From NCBI GenBank assembly GCA_958299035.1, contig CATQJL010000112.1:66991117-67055116 (forward strand): a stretch of DNA of 64,000 nt, in the 5' to 3' direction. Origin of the DNA: Cylicocyclus nassatus (Eukaryota > Nematoda > Chromadorea > Rhabditida > Strongylidae). Of the stretch, positions 36,296-46,779 are shown one piece after another (the stretch's first letter is position 1; each line of letters starts with the position of its first letter). The notes beneath the pieces were generated by a model. That model searched no databases. It worked only from the letters and a program-made list of their open reading frames with translations, and was not told the DNA's origin. The position numbers and the translations under genes are program-made.

Positions 36296-36636
36296 TTTGG
36301 TAAAGACCAAGTTGGGTGGCAACAACGAGTTTATTCACAGGGAATAGTGACGAACAGCGACTGGGCGATAGTGACGACTCCAGAACTTGGTATCCAGGCT
36401 CTTTTATACAGCCAAATTGGGCGTGTATAGCCTGGATGCCAACTTCTGGCAAAGAATGCTATCAATGCAGTAGAAGTTTCGCCTATTTGAAAGTAGGCGC
36501 CGCCGAGTGCATTATCAAGGGCCATGAGGGTGACCCGGCGGCTAAACAGGTGCATGGACAATCTACAACTTGTCCATGACAGAATGGATACATTCACATA
36601 ATCGAAGACAGTCGTTAACAAATATTATTAACGACA
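36296..36636 (-). repeat. 3' LTR of BEL-1
   Basis: Starts TGTCGTTAATAATATTTG on the minus strand and ends GGTCTTTACCAAA. It contains TATAAAAG (about 36390-36397, minus strand) and downstream GAATAAAC (about 36331-36338), which fit a promoter TATA box and poly(A) signal. It ends against the CTTAG duplication. Confidence 0.9.
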
Positions 36637-36921
36637 CTGGGGGCGGGCCGGAAGGAGTGCATGATGCACGATATATATTTCTACTGTAGAATGGAGAAGT
36701 GTATGAAATGTATCAACAATGGAACTAGCGAACAAAATTTTATTAGAAAAATAGAAGCAAGGTAATAAAATAGCACATGAAAAAAAAAAGAATTTTTTTT
36801 TCAGTACGATAATGGGATGAGTGTAAACAAAAAAGGTACCACATGAAAAAAAATCTTTTCAGAATCTTAATACATTAATGCAACAACCAACAACAAATCA
36901 AGTATGGAATACAAAATCGAT

Positions 36922-37668
36922 CTACTGGGCGGGATTTGCATGAATGCAGTGGCATCTTTTGCAGATGCCCTTTTTCTTGTATACCTTGCGTACACGATCG
37001 GGGTGCATACGTTTCTTGCCACGGCATTGTGATGCATGATGCCCCGCGAAGTAGCAGACATCACAATACTGTGGAGTTTCCACGGGAGGACATCCATTGG
37101 GCGGTGTTGGCATCGTTGGAAGCGGACGCTGCTTCTCCTCGACTATTTCGATCTTGTTTGCGATGCCGTCCATCTGTTGGGTCAAAACGCGGAGCTTGTC
37201 CTCGATCCTATTTAGACGGTGTTCATTGCTCTTCTGAGTATCCAGGATGACGTGGAACATGTCCATCACATCTTTGCTGGAGACATAGCCCCGATGTTCT
37301 TGCGATAGCACCAAGGGACGCAGGGTCACCTTGGGCTTTGGAAAGAGCGCCGCACTTCTGTCTGGAATGAGAACAATGTCGAGCTTGGTAATTTTCACCT
37401 GGGGCTCTCCATTCTCTTCCTGGTCAACGGTAGGATTCGGGGACGTGGTTTCAGCTCTTCTCTTCTTGGGGGTCGATTGCAGCCGTCTTGCGTTTTTGGA
37501 CGGTCGTTGCTTCTTCGCGATGGGCGGCCTCGAGCGTAGAGAAGTCATTTTGTGAGCAGCAAGCTGATCCATTTCCATGCCAATTGATAAGTCCAGAAGA
37601 TCCTCTTCGTCGGAAACGTGGATTGGAGTAGCCATAGTTGTTGTGAGCAGTAGAAGTTGGGTGTGCAT
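36922..37668 (-). CDS. BEL-1 accessory ORF: NLS, coiled region and CCHC zinc knuckle
   Basis: An extra gene between env and the 3' LTR, 248 codons from ATG 37668 or 237 from ATG 37635 (MATPIHVSDEED). In order: an acidic N-terminus (SDEEDLLDL), two basic clusters typical of nuclear import (KKQRPSKNARR, PKKRRAE) at about residues 50-75, a middle part with a coil-like stretch (NRIEDKLRVLTQQMDGIANK) near 155-180, and an exact retroviral CX2CX4HX4C knuckle, CDVCYFAGHHASQC, at about 202-215. A second, incomplete cluster (CKRCHC) is near the end. Gag of this element has its own knuckle, so this is a separate nucleic-acid-binding protein. The function is unknown; a nuclear RNA or DNA regulator is my inference. 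BEL/Pao elements do not usually carry such an ORF. Confidence 0.72.
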   Translation of the reverse strand: MHTQLLLLTTTMATPIHVSDEEDLLDLSIGMEMDQLAAHKMTSLRSRPPIAKKQRPSKNARRLQSTPKKRRAETTSPNPTVDQEENGEPQVKITKLDIVLIPDRSAALFPKPKVTLRPLVLSQEHRGYVSSKDVMDMFHVILDTQKSNEHRLNRIEDKLRVLTQQMDGIANKIEIVEEKQRPLPTMPTPPNGCPPVETPQYCDVCYFAGHHASQCRGKKRMHPDRVRKVYKKKGICKRCHCIHANPAQ

Positions 37669-37681
37669 GGAAGTGTTGCCT

Positions 37682-37688
37682 TTTTATA
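37682..37688 (-). promoter_or_regulatory. Possible internal TATA box for the accessory ORF
   Basis: TATAAAA on the minus strand lies 20 bp before ATG 37668 and 53 bp before ATG 37635. Typical TATA-to-start spacing would place transcription start between the two ATGs, favouring the second. Position is the only evidence. Confidence 0.3.
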
Positions 37689-37898
37689 CGAAGATGTGGT
37701 TCGACCTAGGCATCGTAAATTTGCCGGTGAGGTCTTTGGAGTGGTTCGACATTCTTCCTGGCAAAATGTCGCGGGACAGAATTATTGCTTTGTACATCAC
37801 CGCTTGCAATTAGGCGGACTACCAGGCTATGATGCCTAAGGGGACTAGCGAGAGTGCAGATATTATGTACATGTGAGTGTGCTGCATTATGTTATGTT

Positions 37899-40800
37899 TT
37901 AGAAGAACATACATTTGCGAAACAGAGCAGGTCCACAGATCAGTGTGGCAGCTATTGACAATGCTACTACAGCTGCTGCTGTAAGCGAAGTGGTCCACCA
38001 GTGAGACATAACCTGAGCTATGTTGCTGAGGTCAGGAATGTTGATTAAGTCCACGTAATTGGCCGTTTCGATGCTAGCGTGTTCCAAATCGTCTTTCCAT
38101 ATGGAGTGGTAATAAAGCGATTCGATGATGTGCAAATCATGTTTTTGTGATCCGCACTGGGTGCTACATTGTGCAGCATAGTTGGCGGTATTGGAACTGA
38201 TTAGTACGGTCGTATTAGTTGCTTTCGGTCCGCAATCTATCGTGTAGTGATGATCAGTGCAGGCAACTTCCGCAATTGTCCTGATTTTGGAAGTGCATGT
38301 GAAGACCAGTCTTGCTCCTTGGAGGCAGTTGTAGCAGCCTTTCGCTTCGGAGGCGTGGATCTCGCATTTGGTGGGTATGATAACCGTAGCAGTTTTCCAT
38401 CTGGCTTCAGTTGATAAGGAAACTTCTGCGATGGAGGTGTGGCTTACAACTGTTACTGAATTTTCGTCGGCTTCCAGAGAAAATTCTGAGCTGTGCAGGG
38501 GTAGCATAGTATCCAAGGAATCCATCCTTTCTGTGATGTTGACATTGGCGCAGTAGCAAACAGCGAGTGTGGATCTTGAGGTGCATTTGCACGTATCCAT
38601 GACACGGCACTTTGTCAAATTTTTTGCGACCTCTGATGTGCTGCACTTGACTGCGAACGTGTCGTCGGACGGGGATATCATGGTCTGCGGGTTGGTACGG
38701 TTGTACACCTGGACGAACTTCCGATCCAGAATGGAAATTGTGGGAGTCGTAATGAAGTCAAGGGTAAAGTTCATCTTGTCCATGCTCACTGTTTCTTGCG
38801 GTAATATGTCCATGTTTGTCACCACTTCCTTGCCCGTAACGAAGGTTACTCGAGCTCGTATTCGTGCTTTTTCATTCCACACAGGACAGGAAAAGACTTT
38901 GTAGATGAGGTCGTCCTTCGGTTTTGAATAGGTACGGGAAAAAAGACAGCCTGGCATTGGTAAGAGGCACCCACAACCAATTCCTCCACACGATTCTTGG
39001 CATCGTGTCACTCCAGGAAGGTGGTATGAGCCGTTTAATTCCGGAACGAACGAGTTTTGTGCGATTGTGCGACATCTTTGTTGCGTGCAACTGCCGGCTT
39101 GAGCGCATCGTTTGGAAGAGACTGTTATAAGCTCAGCGTTCCTGGTGAAGAAGTGAGTGACAGGTATGCACTCAAATCTTATGCTGTCGAGTTGTATATG
39201 TAATGTCGCGATCAGTTCTCCTTTGTACATGATCTTCATGCAAACTTCGCGTTTGAAGCTGCTCATTGCGAAGGTATGCTCCTCGACATTCCTACATCTT
39301 GAATCTCCAAGAAAGTCGGTGCAAATCAGATCCTTGGTGTTGAGAACATGGGTGTGCTGACAGCAACTTGTTACAGCCAGTATTGAAAGCGAGAAGATGA
39401 GCTTGGATCTTGTCGTATGACCGCCGGAAGTTTTCCTTGGACGTGCTTGCGTATCGGTATTCGGATGCATTTCCACATTTTCGGCTTGTTCTGTTGTCGT
39501 GGAATCCATCGTTGTATGCTTCGAGTCTTTGAGCGAACGGCATCTTTGTTTGAGCATGACTGCTGCACGTGCCACCAGATATGTTGAGATGGTGGTGAGT
39601 AGTGTAATGATGTAAATGACCGTAGCTATTACTGCGATGGTTGTTTTCGGAAAACAGCGTGGGTTGCCGAGTAGAAGGGGACAGAATGTGCAATGTATGG
39701 AATTGCACACTGATTGCTCTGGGCACATCACTTCCTCTTCGTATAGTGTGGTATTCATGATAGCACGCCATTTCACGGAATATGGGTTAGTTAGCTGATG
39801 TGGCGGTAGATATCTTTGTATGGGTTGCTGATCCGTGTGTATGCTCTGACAATGAATGCGATTGACACATACTTCACTCCTGCTGTTTACGTCCGGAATC
39901 GACGATAAGTTGAGTATGAATCCAGTGTTCGTGCAGTTCAGCACTTGTCCTTGTGCAGAATGTATAATGCTGCATGCTGTCAAGGCTAGTAAAATGCTGA
40001 GCGCATTCCATGGACGACGTTTCGGTAATACCACGTTTTCGTTATAATTGATGGGTTTTTTAGCCTTTCTTTCAAGAGGTTTGCGTTGTGGTAGAGCTTG
40101 TATGCTACTCTGAGGTTCCTCATTGTCGTGTGAAGTGCTTGTCATTGCGTTCGAATCCATTGTGGCACGAATTTCCAGTGGAATGAGGCGATTGATGGGA
40201 CGCTGTACGCATCTCCCAGTTCCGGTTTTAAGTACGGCGCTTCGTACTTCTCCATCCTTGCTTTTGACTAAGTCCTCGATCACACCCATTGGCCAGTGGT
40301 CTCTGGATGTCTTCAGATCATCATCGATAAGCACAATGTCGCCAACGCACGGATTATTTTTCGATGACTTGTAATTGCTTCCATAAAGTACGTGGCGTTC
40401 GCGCAGTTCCAAGAGATACTCTGTTTTCCATTTGTCCCAGAACTTGTTGGTAAGTGTCTCTGCATCAGAAATGGCCTTCTTTGCGTCCAATTGCGTGGAA
40501 ATTTCCGGAGTAGGTTGGTATGGAGGGTCTTCCTGATGTTGCTCGTCTTGTCGTATAACTTCGATGCCATGTCGAATGTTTTTGTACACGAAGTCGATTG
40601 GGCGAAGTACTTCATTGTTGTCAGCAGCTTCTCCGATTGTCGTTAATGGTCGTGAATTTACTGCAGCTTCAATCTCGCAAAGGACTGTGGAAAAAATTTC
40701 TTCTGAGATTTTTCGTCTTCCTATCGTTTTGAGCAAGGCCCTTTTGACTGTCCCGACCATTCTTTCCCATGCTCCTCCCATCCATGGAGAAGCTGGTGGA

Positions 40801-43745
40801 ATGAAATTCCATTGAATGTTGTGTTTGGCAAGAAAGAGTGATACTGGTGAGCATGAGGGCGGATCATCGCGCCGAAGGATGGTTTCCGTCAGGCGAAAGT
40901 TGGTGCCGTTGTCGCTTATTATCCTCAGCGGAACACCTCTTCTTGCCGTGAAGCGCTTGAAAACTAGCAGGAAGTTTCTTGCTGACAAGTCTTTCGCTAC
41001 TTCCAGGTGTATCATTCGTGTCACCAAGCAGGTAAATAGGGCGACATATCGTTTTCCGTCCTCATCACTTGCATCTTTGATGGTGATTGGTCCCATGAAA
41101 TCCACTCCAGTGAAGCTGAAAGGCGGCGACCGTGTAACCCTTTCGGAAGGTAGTGGTCCCATGTGTGGGTATTTGTAAGGGACCGCATTATAGCGTTGAC
41201 AGATGACGCAATTTCGGACAATCTTTTTGCAGAGAGTTTTGTCTGCTGGGATCCAGAATTTCTTGCGGAGAGTGTTGACTAGCTGGTTGACGCCGCAATG
41301 AAACAAGTCTTTATGTAGCTGCGCCGCAATTCTAGCATTCAGTAGTCCTTTGCGGGGAAGGTAGATTGGATTGATGGTGTCGTAGTTCAAATCCGAGTTT
41401 TGTAGGCGACCAAATTTTCTAGTAATTCCATGTAGGTCTTCCTTGATGGTCTTGTTTTTGCAGCTGTTTATGAACGATTGCAGATCAGACTGCTGTTGCT
41501 CTTCTCGAAGTAGGTGGCGTTCTGCGATTATCATCTCTTGGGCATTCGGAATGCCGCCGAACGTTTCGCAGTGCTCGTCAAGTTGATAAAGTTTGCCTTT
41601 GCTGATTTTGCGTACAAATCGTAAGGAATAGGCAACAATCCTTTTGAGCTTGTCATAGCTACTGACTGCTTCAGTAGGCCAGATTCTTGGTTGCCTTGTC
41701 AGGGTGGTGAAAGGTGTTACCATAGTGGCAATTATTGCGAGAGAGTCTTCTTCTTCTGCTTGACTTAGCTGTTCTACCTGACGAACAGGCCAATGTTGCT
41801 CCCGCTCATTAAGCCATCGAGGTCCTTTGAACCATACGTGATCGCTGGCTTCTGCTTGTGAAAGACCGCGGGTTGCATGATCAGCAACATTTTCTTCTGT
41901 GGGAACATGGTAAATTTGGACATGCCGGTATTGTTCAAGACGTTCTCTAGTCAGCTGTATCTTCTGTGTCAAGTTGGTAACAAGAGAAGGAAGTCGCTTT
42001 TTGGAGTGGATCCAGGCGAGGGCTATGGTAGAGTCGCTGAACAGGTTGATTTTATCGAACTTCAGTCCGCTCTTGGTTACAATGTATTCCAGCAAATTCA
42101 TTCCGATAAATATGGCTAGCAGTTCGAGCTTTGGTATTGTTTGAGTTGTTCCGATGGGAGCCACTTTTGACTTTGCGCAGTATAGTCTTGTATAGCGCTC
42201 TCCAGCTTGTGTATCCGTTGTAATGTAACCAACGCAAACATAGACTCTTTTCGAGCTGTCGACGAACATTGAAAGTGTGCGGGATGTGCATCCTTCTTGC
42301 TGCGTTACTCGTCGAGGTAGTTGGATGGAAAAGTGGACCATATTTTTCTTGATTGCATCCCAGGTATCGCAGTCTTCCTTTGACAATGGATCGTTCCACG
42401 CCAGTTTCTTCTTGTGTAAGTCTTGAAGGAACGTTTTTGCCGTGGTAAGCAAGGGTGTGAGTAGTCCTAAGGGATCGAAGCAGAGTCCATTGATTTGGCT
42501 GAGGACGTATCGTTTGGTCGTTTTTGTATACGGTTTTGTAGCGCATACTAGACCTATTTGATCCTCGTTGCTGTACCAGTGCAAGCCCAAGACTTTTATA
42601 TTAGTTGAAGTAGCACGATCATGCGTTGGAATCTTGTAATTGACTTGTGCACTGTTGGAGAGGTAGTCTCGAAGGTTCATTCCAACTTTATTAAACACTT
42701 CCTTAGATTCATGATACTTCTTGAGGAGTTCTTCGTTGTTCTTTCCTTCAACTATGACGTTGTCGACATACAGCATATCTGATATCTCTCGAAATGTGTT
42801 GTTGGTGAATGACTCAAGATGTTTGAGCAGCGCTTGATTCAGTATTGCCGGTCCAGCATTGATTCCGAACGGTACTCGGCAGAATCTGTAGTATCTGATA
42901 TTACTACCGATGGGAGGCTTAGATGTGTCCTTCATCCACAAGAATCTTGTCGCGTCTCTGTGTTCAATAGGTAATTGGATCTGCAGGAACGCTTTCTGGA
43001 TATCCGCAACCATCGTATAATCGTAAGTTCGGAACTTCAGTAGGATGTCGAAGATGCAGGAAGTCAGCGAGTACCCTTGATGTATGACATCATTCAAGCT
43101 TAGTTCTCCTTTCGCATGTGAGGACGCGTCGAAGACGACGCGGAGTTGTGTGGATTTCCCCGGCGTCCAAACATGACGGTGAGGCAAATAAAAGGTGGTT
43201 ACGCCAGCTGTACTATGCTCGTGAACTTCTTCGATGATTCCTTGATGCCGGTAATCTTGTAGTGCTTCGTTATACAGGCTCGTTTTTTCCGAGTCGTTTT
43301 GAAGTATCCGAATTAGGGCTTGAAGGCGTTTGACTGCCACGTTAAAGTTGCTCTTCAACTGAGTGACGTTGTCCAGAAATGGGAATCCTGCTGTGATTCT
43401 ACCATTTTCAATTGAAATTGTGCTTCTGTAGTTGTTCATAAACTGCAGAACTGCTTCTTCGTCACTGTCCTTGTCCACTTTGATACCGAGGGATTCTAGT
43501 TCGTACAAGTTCTTAATGTCCTGCTTGTATTCTTCCTTTGCAGTGTTGACTATAGGAGTCGCAACGAGTATAGTATTCGTATTTGTCGAAGCTTTAATGC
43601 CTTGGATTGAACTCTTTCCTGAGATTGCATAACCGAATACTGTCGGTGTGAGTATCAAGCCTGATGGCAGAGTTACGCAACGACGATCTCTGAGTATGAA
43701 GTCGTCGATTAGATCTTGGCCTACGAGAATGTCGGGAGTGATGAC
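37899..43745 (-). CDS. BEL-1 pol-env: RT, RNase H, integrase and envelope in one frame
   Basis: The downstream part of the BEL-1 polyprotein, open for 1919 codons from an internal ATG at 43658 and also open up to the insertion at 43745. Residues below count from that ATG. RT has VADIQKAFLQIQL (about 216) and YVDN (296-299), where the usual motif is YVDD. RNase H-like: MFVDSSK (about 462) to DHATRG. Integrase: HHCC zinc site (HKDLFHCG, CVICQRY) near 782-830, then GVDFMGP (about 852), SDNGTNF (about 914) and PWMGGAWERM (about 960) for the acidic triad. A DUF5641-like domain ends near 1160. Envelope follows with no stop: leader near 1217-1236, membrane segment 1340-1370, second leader near 1425, a Cys-rich phlebovirus-G2-like part near 1540-1580, and an anchor at 1890-1912. 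Gag lies upstream across the hAT-like insertion. Confidence 0.9.
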   Translation of the reverse strand, partial: VITPDILVGQDLIDDFILRDRRCVTLPSGLILTPTVFGYAISGKSSIQGIKASTNTNTILVATPIVNTAKEEYKQDIKNLYELESLGIKVDKDSDEEAVLQFMNNYRSTISIENGRITAGFPFLDNVTQLKSNFNVAVKRLQALIRILQNDSEKTSLYNEALQDYRHQGIIEEVHEHSTAGVTTFYLPHRHVWTPGKSTQLRVVFDASSHAKGELSLNDVIHQGYSLTSCIFDILLKFRTYDYTMVADIQKAFLQIQLPIEHRDATRFLWMKDTSKPPIGSNIRYYRFCRVPFGINAGPAILNQALLKHLESFTNNTFREISDMLYVDNVIVEGKNNEELLKKYHESKEVFNKVGMNLRDYLSNSAQVNYKIPTHDRATSTNIKVLGLHWYSNEDQIGLVCATKPYTKTTKRYVLSQINGLCFDPLGLLTPLLTTAKTFLQDLHKKKLAWNDPLSKEDCDTWDAIKKNMVHFSIQLPRRVTQQEGCTSRTLSMFVDSSKRVYVCVGYITTDTQAGERYTRLYCAKSKVAPIGTTQTIPKLELLAIFIGMNLLEYIVTKSGLKFDKINLFSDSTIALAWIHSKKRLPSLVTNLTQKIQLTRERLEQYRHVQIYHVPTEENVADHATRGLSQAEASDHVWFKGPRWLNEREQHWPVRQVEQLSQAEEEDSLAIIATMVTPFTTLTRQPRIWPTEAVSSYDKLKRIVAYSLRFVRKISKGKLYQLDEHCETFGGIPNAQEMIIAERHLLREEQQQSDLQSFINSCKNKTIKEDLHGITRKFGRLQNSDLNYDTINPIYLPRKGLLNARIAAQLHKDLFHCGVNQLVNTLRKKFWIPADKTLCKKIVRNCVICQRYNAVPYKYPHMGPLPSERVTRSPPFSFTGVDFMGPITIKDASDEDGKRYVALFTCLVTRMIHLEVAKDLSARNFLLVFKRFTARRGVPLRIISDNGTNFRLTETILRRDDPPSCSPVSLFLAKHNIQWNFIPPASPWMGGAWERMVGTVKRALLKTIGRRKISEEIFSTVLCEIEAAVNSRPLTTIGEAADNNEVLRPIDFVYKNIRHGIEVIRQDEQHQEDPPYQPTPEISTQLDAKKAISDAETLTNKFWDKWKTEYLLELRERHVLYGSNYKSSKNNPCVGDIVLIDDDLKTSRDHWPMGVIEDLVKSKDGEVRSAVLKTGTGRCVQRPINRLIPLEIRATMDSNAMTSTSHDNEEPQSSIQALPQRKPLERKAKKPINYNENVVLPKRRPWNALSILLALTACSIIHSAQGQVLNCTNTGFILNLSSIPDVNSRSEVCVNRIHCQSIHTDQQPIQRYLPPHQLTNPYSVKWRAIMNTTLYEEEVMCPEQSVCNSIHCTFCPLLLGNPRCFPKTTIAVIATVIYIITLLTTISTYLVARAAVMLKQRCRSLKDSKHTTMDSTTTEQAENVEMHPNTDTQARPRKTSGGHTTRSKLIFSLSILAVTSCCQHTHVLNTKDLICTDFLGDSRCRNVEEHTFAMSSFKREVCMKIMYKGELIATLHIQLDSIRFECIPVTHFFTRNAELITVSSKRCAQAGSCTQQRCRTIAQNSFVPELNGSYHLPGVTRCQESCGGIGCGCLLPMPGCLFSRTYSKPKDDLIYKVFSCPVWNEKARIRARVTFVTGKEVVTNMDILPQETVSMDKMNFTLDFITTPTISILDRKFVQVYNRTNPQTMISPSDDTFAVKCSTSEVAKNLTKCRVMDTCKCTSRSTLAVCYCANVNITERMDSLDTMLPLHSSEFSLEADENSVTVVSHTSIAEVSLSTEARWKTATVIIPTKCEIHASEAKGCYNCLQGARLVFTCTSKIRTIAEVACTDHHYTIDCGPKATNTTVLISSNTANYAAQCSTQCGSQKHDLHIIESLYYHSIWKDDLEHASIETANYVDLINIPDLSNIAQVMSHWWTTSLTAAAVVALSIAATLICGPALFRKCMFF

Positions 43746-44867
43746 CAGGGTTGAGCGTGGGGTCAGGCGCGCCCGACTTGGGGGTCGTACTGGGGTAAGA
43801 CAGAGGGGGGGGGGGTCGTGATTAGGTATCGAATTCGTTCGATTGAGGAGATACTACGATTGAGGTGAAGAAGAATAGCGCTAGTTTAGTGGATATCGCG
43901 ACCTCACCAGTACTGAAGTAAAGAACGGTCTTAAACAGCATACTGATTGATTCCACAATCGAAGTTGCGGCCAAAACTCAAATCTTCATCGTCTACCTTG
44001 ACATATTATAAATTCATCAAGAAAGCTTGCTGTGTGAAATGGGTATCATTTCCGAGCACGTCAAATTACCTCTATGAGCCCTACAAACCATTATTTACTG
44101 CATTATCTAGTGTTTCTCAACGACTAAAAAGCGTGATTTTCAAACATGATTAACTTGTTTTCAAAAGTGAGAAAAGTCAGTTTTTTTGTACTCGTAACAA
44201 AGTATTGTTCCCTACTAGTCTAGGCTAAAAATCGCGCTTTGTATCGCTTGCAAATAGTGGAGTAAGAAATAATGCCAAAATTCCGACCGGCGCGTTTTTC
44301 TCCATGACTGCTTCAACTCCACGGATTACCACAAGGCCGAAACAAGTCGAATCAAGTCCAAACACTTACTGTGGAATCTTCGAGGGTTGTGCTAGCGATT
44401 CACATAAAACTTGAATAAAAAAGCTTCTTCAATGATAAAGTTAATCGGGTCAGGCGCAACCCCATAAAAGGTCAGGCCGCCTGAGCTTTTGAGGGGTTGC
44501 GCCTGACCCGATTAACTTGTTTTCAAAATCTAAAAATCGCTCCATTTCTGCTATGAGTATTGAACTCAAAGCCTCTTCTTGCAATACTGCAAGTTTGGAG
44601 CCAAACAATACACTCCTGTGGGAATTATAGCTCTAAAAGTAGGGCTATCCAAAATCCAAAACTTGCCGTCAAGTTGCGTGTGCTGTGCAATCGCAGAAAG
44701 TCGACCTACAGACCTCCAAAAAACAAGAACCTCCCAAAAACGGCTGATCTCTTCGAATATCACAGCTTGAGGTCCTGGAGGTGAAGCAGAGGGGTCGTTT
44801 AGGGGCTTTCACTGGGGGGGGGGGGTCGTTTTGGAAAGACTTGTGCCTGATCTCTTGCTCAACCCTG
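43746..44867. mobile_element. hAT-like poly-C element, copy 2, inside BEL-1 gag-pol
   Basis: A 1122-bp insert with perfect 11-bp inverted ends CAGGGTTGAGC and an 8-bp duplication GTGATGAC (43738-43745, 44868-44875). Long G runs lie inside each end (about 43806, 44815). A perfect inverted repeat, ATCGGGTCAGGCGCAACCCC and its complement, is at about 44446-44515. It is the same family as 28298-29952. It carries in-frame stops that end the gag frame at 44669. No transposase is seen. Confidence 0.9.
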
Positions 44868-46762
44868 GTGATGACCTTGTCTTCAAGTGTGGGCTGTGCT
44901 ACTTTGATCTGTTCCTTTCGAATAAAACTTCTATCGTCGGCGCTCAGCTTCGCTGTACTTATAGCTGAAGTTAAAGGAGTCTTCGTGTGTATTGAGATGT
45001 CCTTTATTGCCCGTCCGTCTATGACATTTCTGAGCGTAATTGATACTTCGTCAGAGTTAAATGTCTCAGCTTTTCCTCCAAAGCCGCTTACGGTGAAGCT
45101 GGCTGTCTTAATCAGTGGGAGTTTAAGATTTAGGCTTTTCTCAGTAGTGATGAAGCTTTTTTGAGCGCCTGTGTCGAAGAATATGGTAACAGATTCGTAA
45201 TCCATCGTATCGAAGTTGAAGGCCAGAGCTGTAGCTGTCATCAGTACATATTGTAATCCATCTGACTCATTTCTCATATCCAAATTGGGTGAAATGACTT
45301 CGGCATTCTGTGATGTCTTTGTTCTCCCTCCAGATGGTCGTTTGATGTTGTTAAACCGTGACTGTGTCGTTGTCGACGAGGTAGGATTCATAGAGAATCG
45401 ATCAACAGTACATAGAGCTGAATGGTGGTCCTTGTTGCACCTGGGACAAGGTCCTAGATTCTTGCAATTACTTGATTGATGACTGCTGTCAAAGCATTTC
45501 CAGCACACTCTTCTCTTGATGGCTTCAGTTCGACGCATTTCCGGAGTTTTCAAAGTTGGACATTGCGGAAGCCTGTGGGACGAGTTTCCACATAGGCAAG
45601 GAATTTGCGATCCGTTTTTCTGGCCAATATTCCTAGCAGGCTCAAATCTTGGTGTTCGTGTACGCATATCCTTGAAATTTGACCGACTGGTTTGGCTCAG
45701 AGTCATACGATCGTGTAATGTTCCCGTTGTGAGCGCAAGTGTTTCGTGAAGTGCAACAGCGTTTTCCAGAATTTCTAGGATCTCATCGGTTAACAGAGAC
45801 TTTCCATCCTTCTGCTCTTTCCTGAGTACCTCTTTACTCATAGACTCTGGGAATTTCGACAGGATCAGTCTTCTCCACATTCGGCCGTTATCCAGTGAAA
45901 CTCCAGCGCACTCAATGTGGGTGAGTTTTTCGTTCACGTCCGTAAGGGTCCTTCGGCAACTGGTAGCGTCTTCTCTTGCTCGGGGTAATTTCTCGAGCTC
46001 AGTGATCAGCAAGTCCGCTATGCATCCAGATTTGTTGAATCGTTTGTCGAGAAGCGTTATGGCTTTTTCGTAGTTTTCTCCTACTACTGGCATGTTTCCG
46101 AGCATTGATGCCGCCGATCCTTTCAGTGCTTGCCTCAGGAAGAGGAATTTGTCAATGTCACTGAGCTGTGGATTGCTGTGAATCAGTGAATTGTAAATCG
46201 TCCAGAATGTTGGGTAGTCTTTGTAATTTCCGTTGAATGTTGGAACTTCAAGTGTCGGTAGGCGCACTTTGTTCTCGCTGTATTGTCTGGCGGAGAGAGT
46301 ACTAGCTGTGTCCGTATCTTGTGGTGGAGTCTGGGCGGTTGAAGAAGGGAGATTGTCTATCAGGCTTGACTGTTTCTCGAGTTCCCTCATCCGATATTTC
46401 AACTTGCTTGTCCAGTGTATTGCTTCTAGTTGTACACGATGAGCTTCGGTTGTTAAGAAGGAATCTAGATCATTCATCAGCTTTTCTCTCTCTGATTGGT
46501 CCTTCTTGGCGCCAATGAAAGTCATGGCATTTTGCATGCGGACCTCCAGGTTTTCTAGCAGACACGTGAGAGAGATCTGTATTTCGTCGATTTCCGCCAT
46601 TTTGTCAGCTATGAAGACATTGCATTCCGTTACTGTGTTGGGGAATTCAAATGCTCTGTCTATGCTCAGGATTCTGCTCTCGAGGCTATTGACTGCAGAG
46701 CATGCCATTGAGATGGGCGTCTTGAATCCAGCCAATTCGGACATAGTTTGTCTCGTTCGCAT
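44868..46762 (-). CDS. BEL-1 gag-protease, cut by a hAT-like insertion
   Basis: Starts at ATG 46762 and reads 631 codons of element sequence before the insertion; the frame then runs into the insert and stops at 44669. The N-terminal part resembles the BEL/Pao Gag domain (DUF1759-like: LPTLEVPTFNGNYKDYPTFW, then FLFLRQALKGSA). A Cys/His region follows with CLCGNSSHRLPQC, a CX2CX4HX4C knuckle CWKCFDSSHQSSNC and CPRCNKDHHSALC. The retropepsin-like domain (DUF1758-like) has the active-site FFDTGAQKSF. The number of inserted bases, including one target duplication, is 1130; the gag and pol frames agree once that is discounted, so the ancestral element had one long gag-pol-env frame. As it stands it is split. 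Confidence 0.9.
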
Positions 46763-46779
46763 GGACTGAATGCAGGTAA

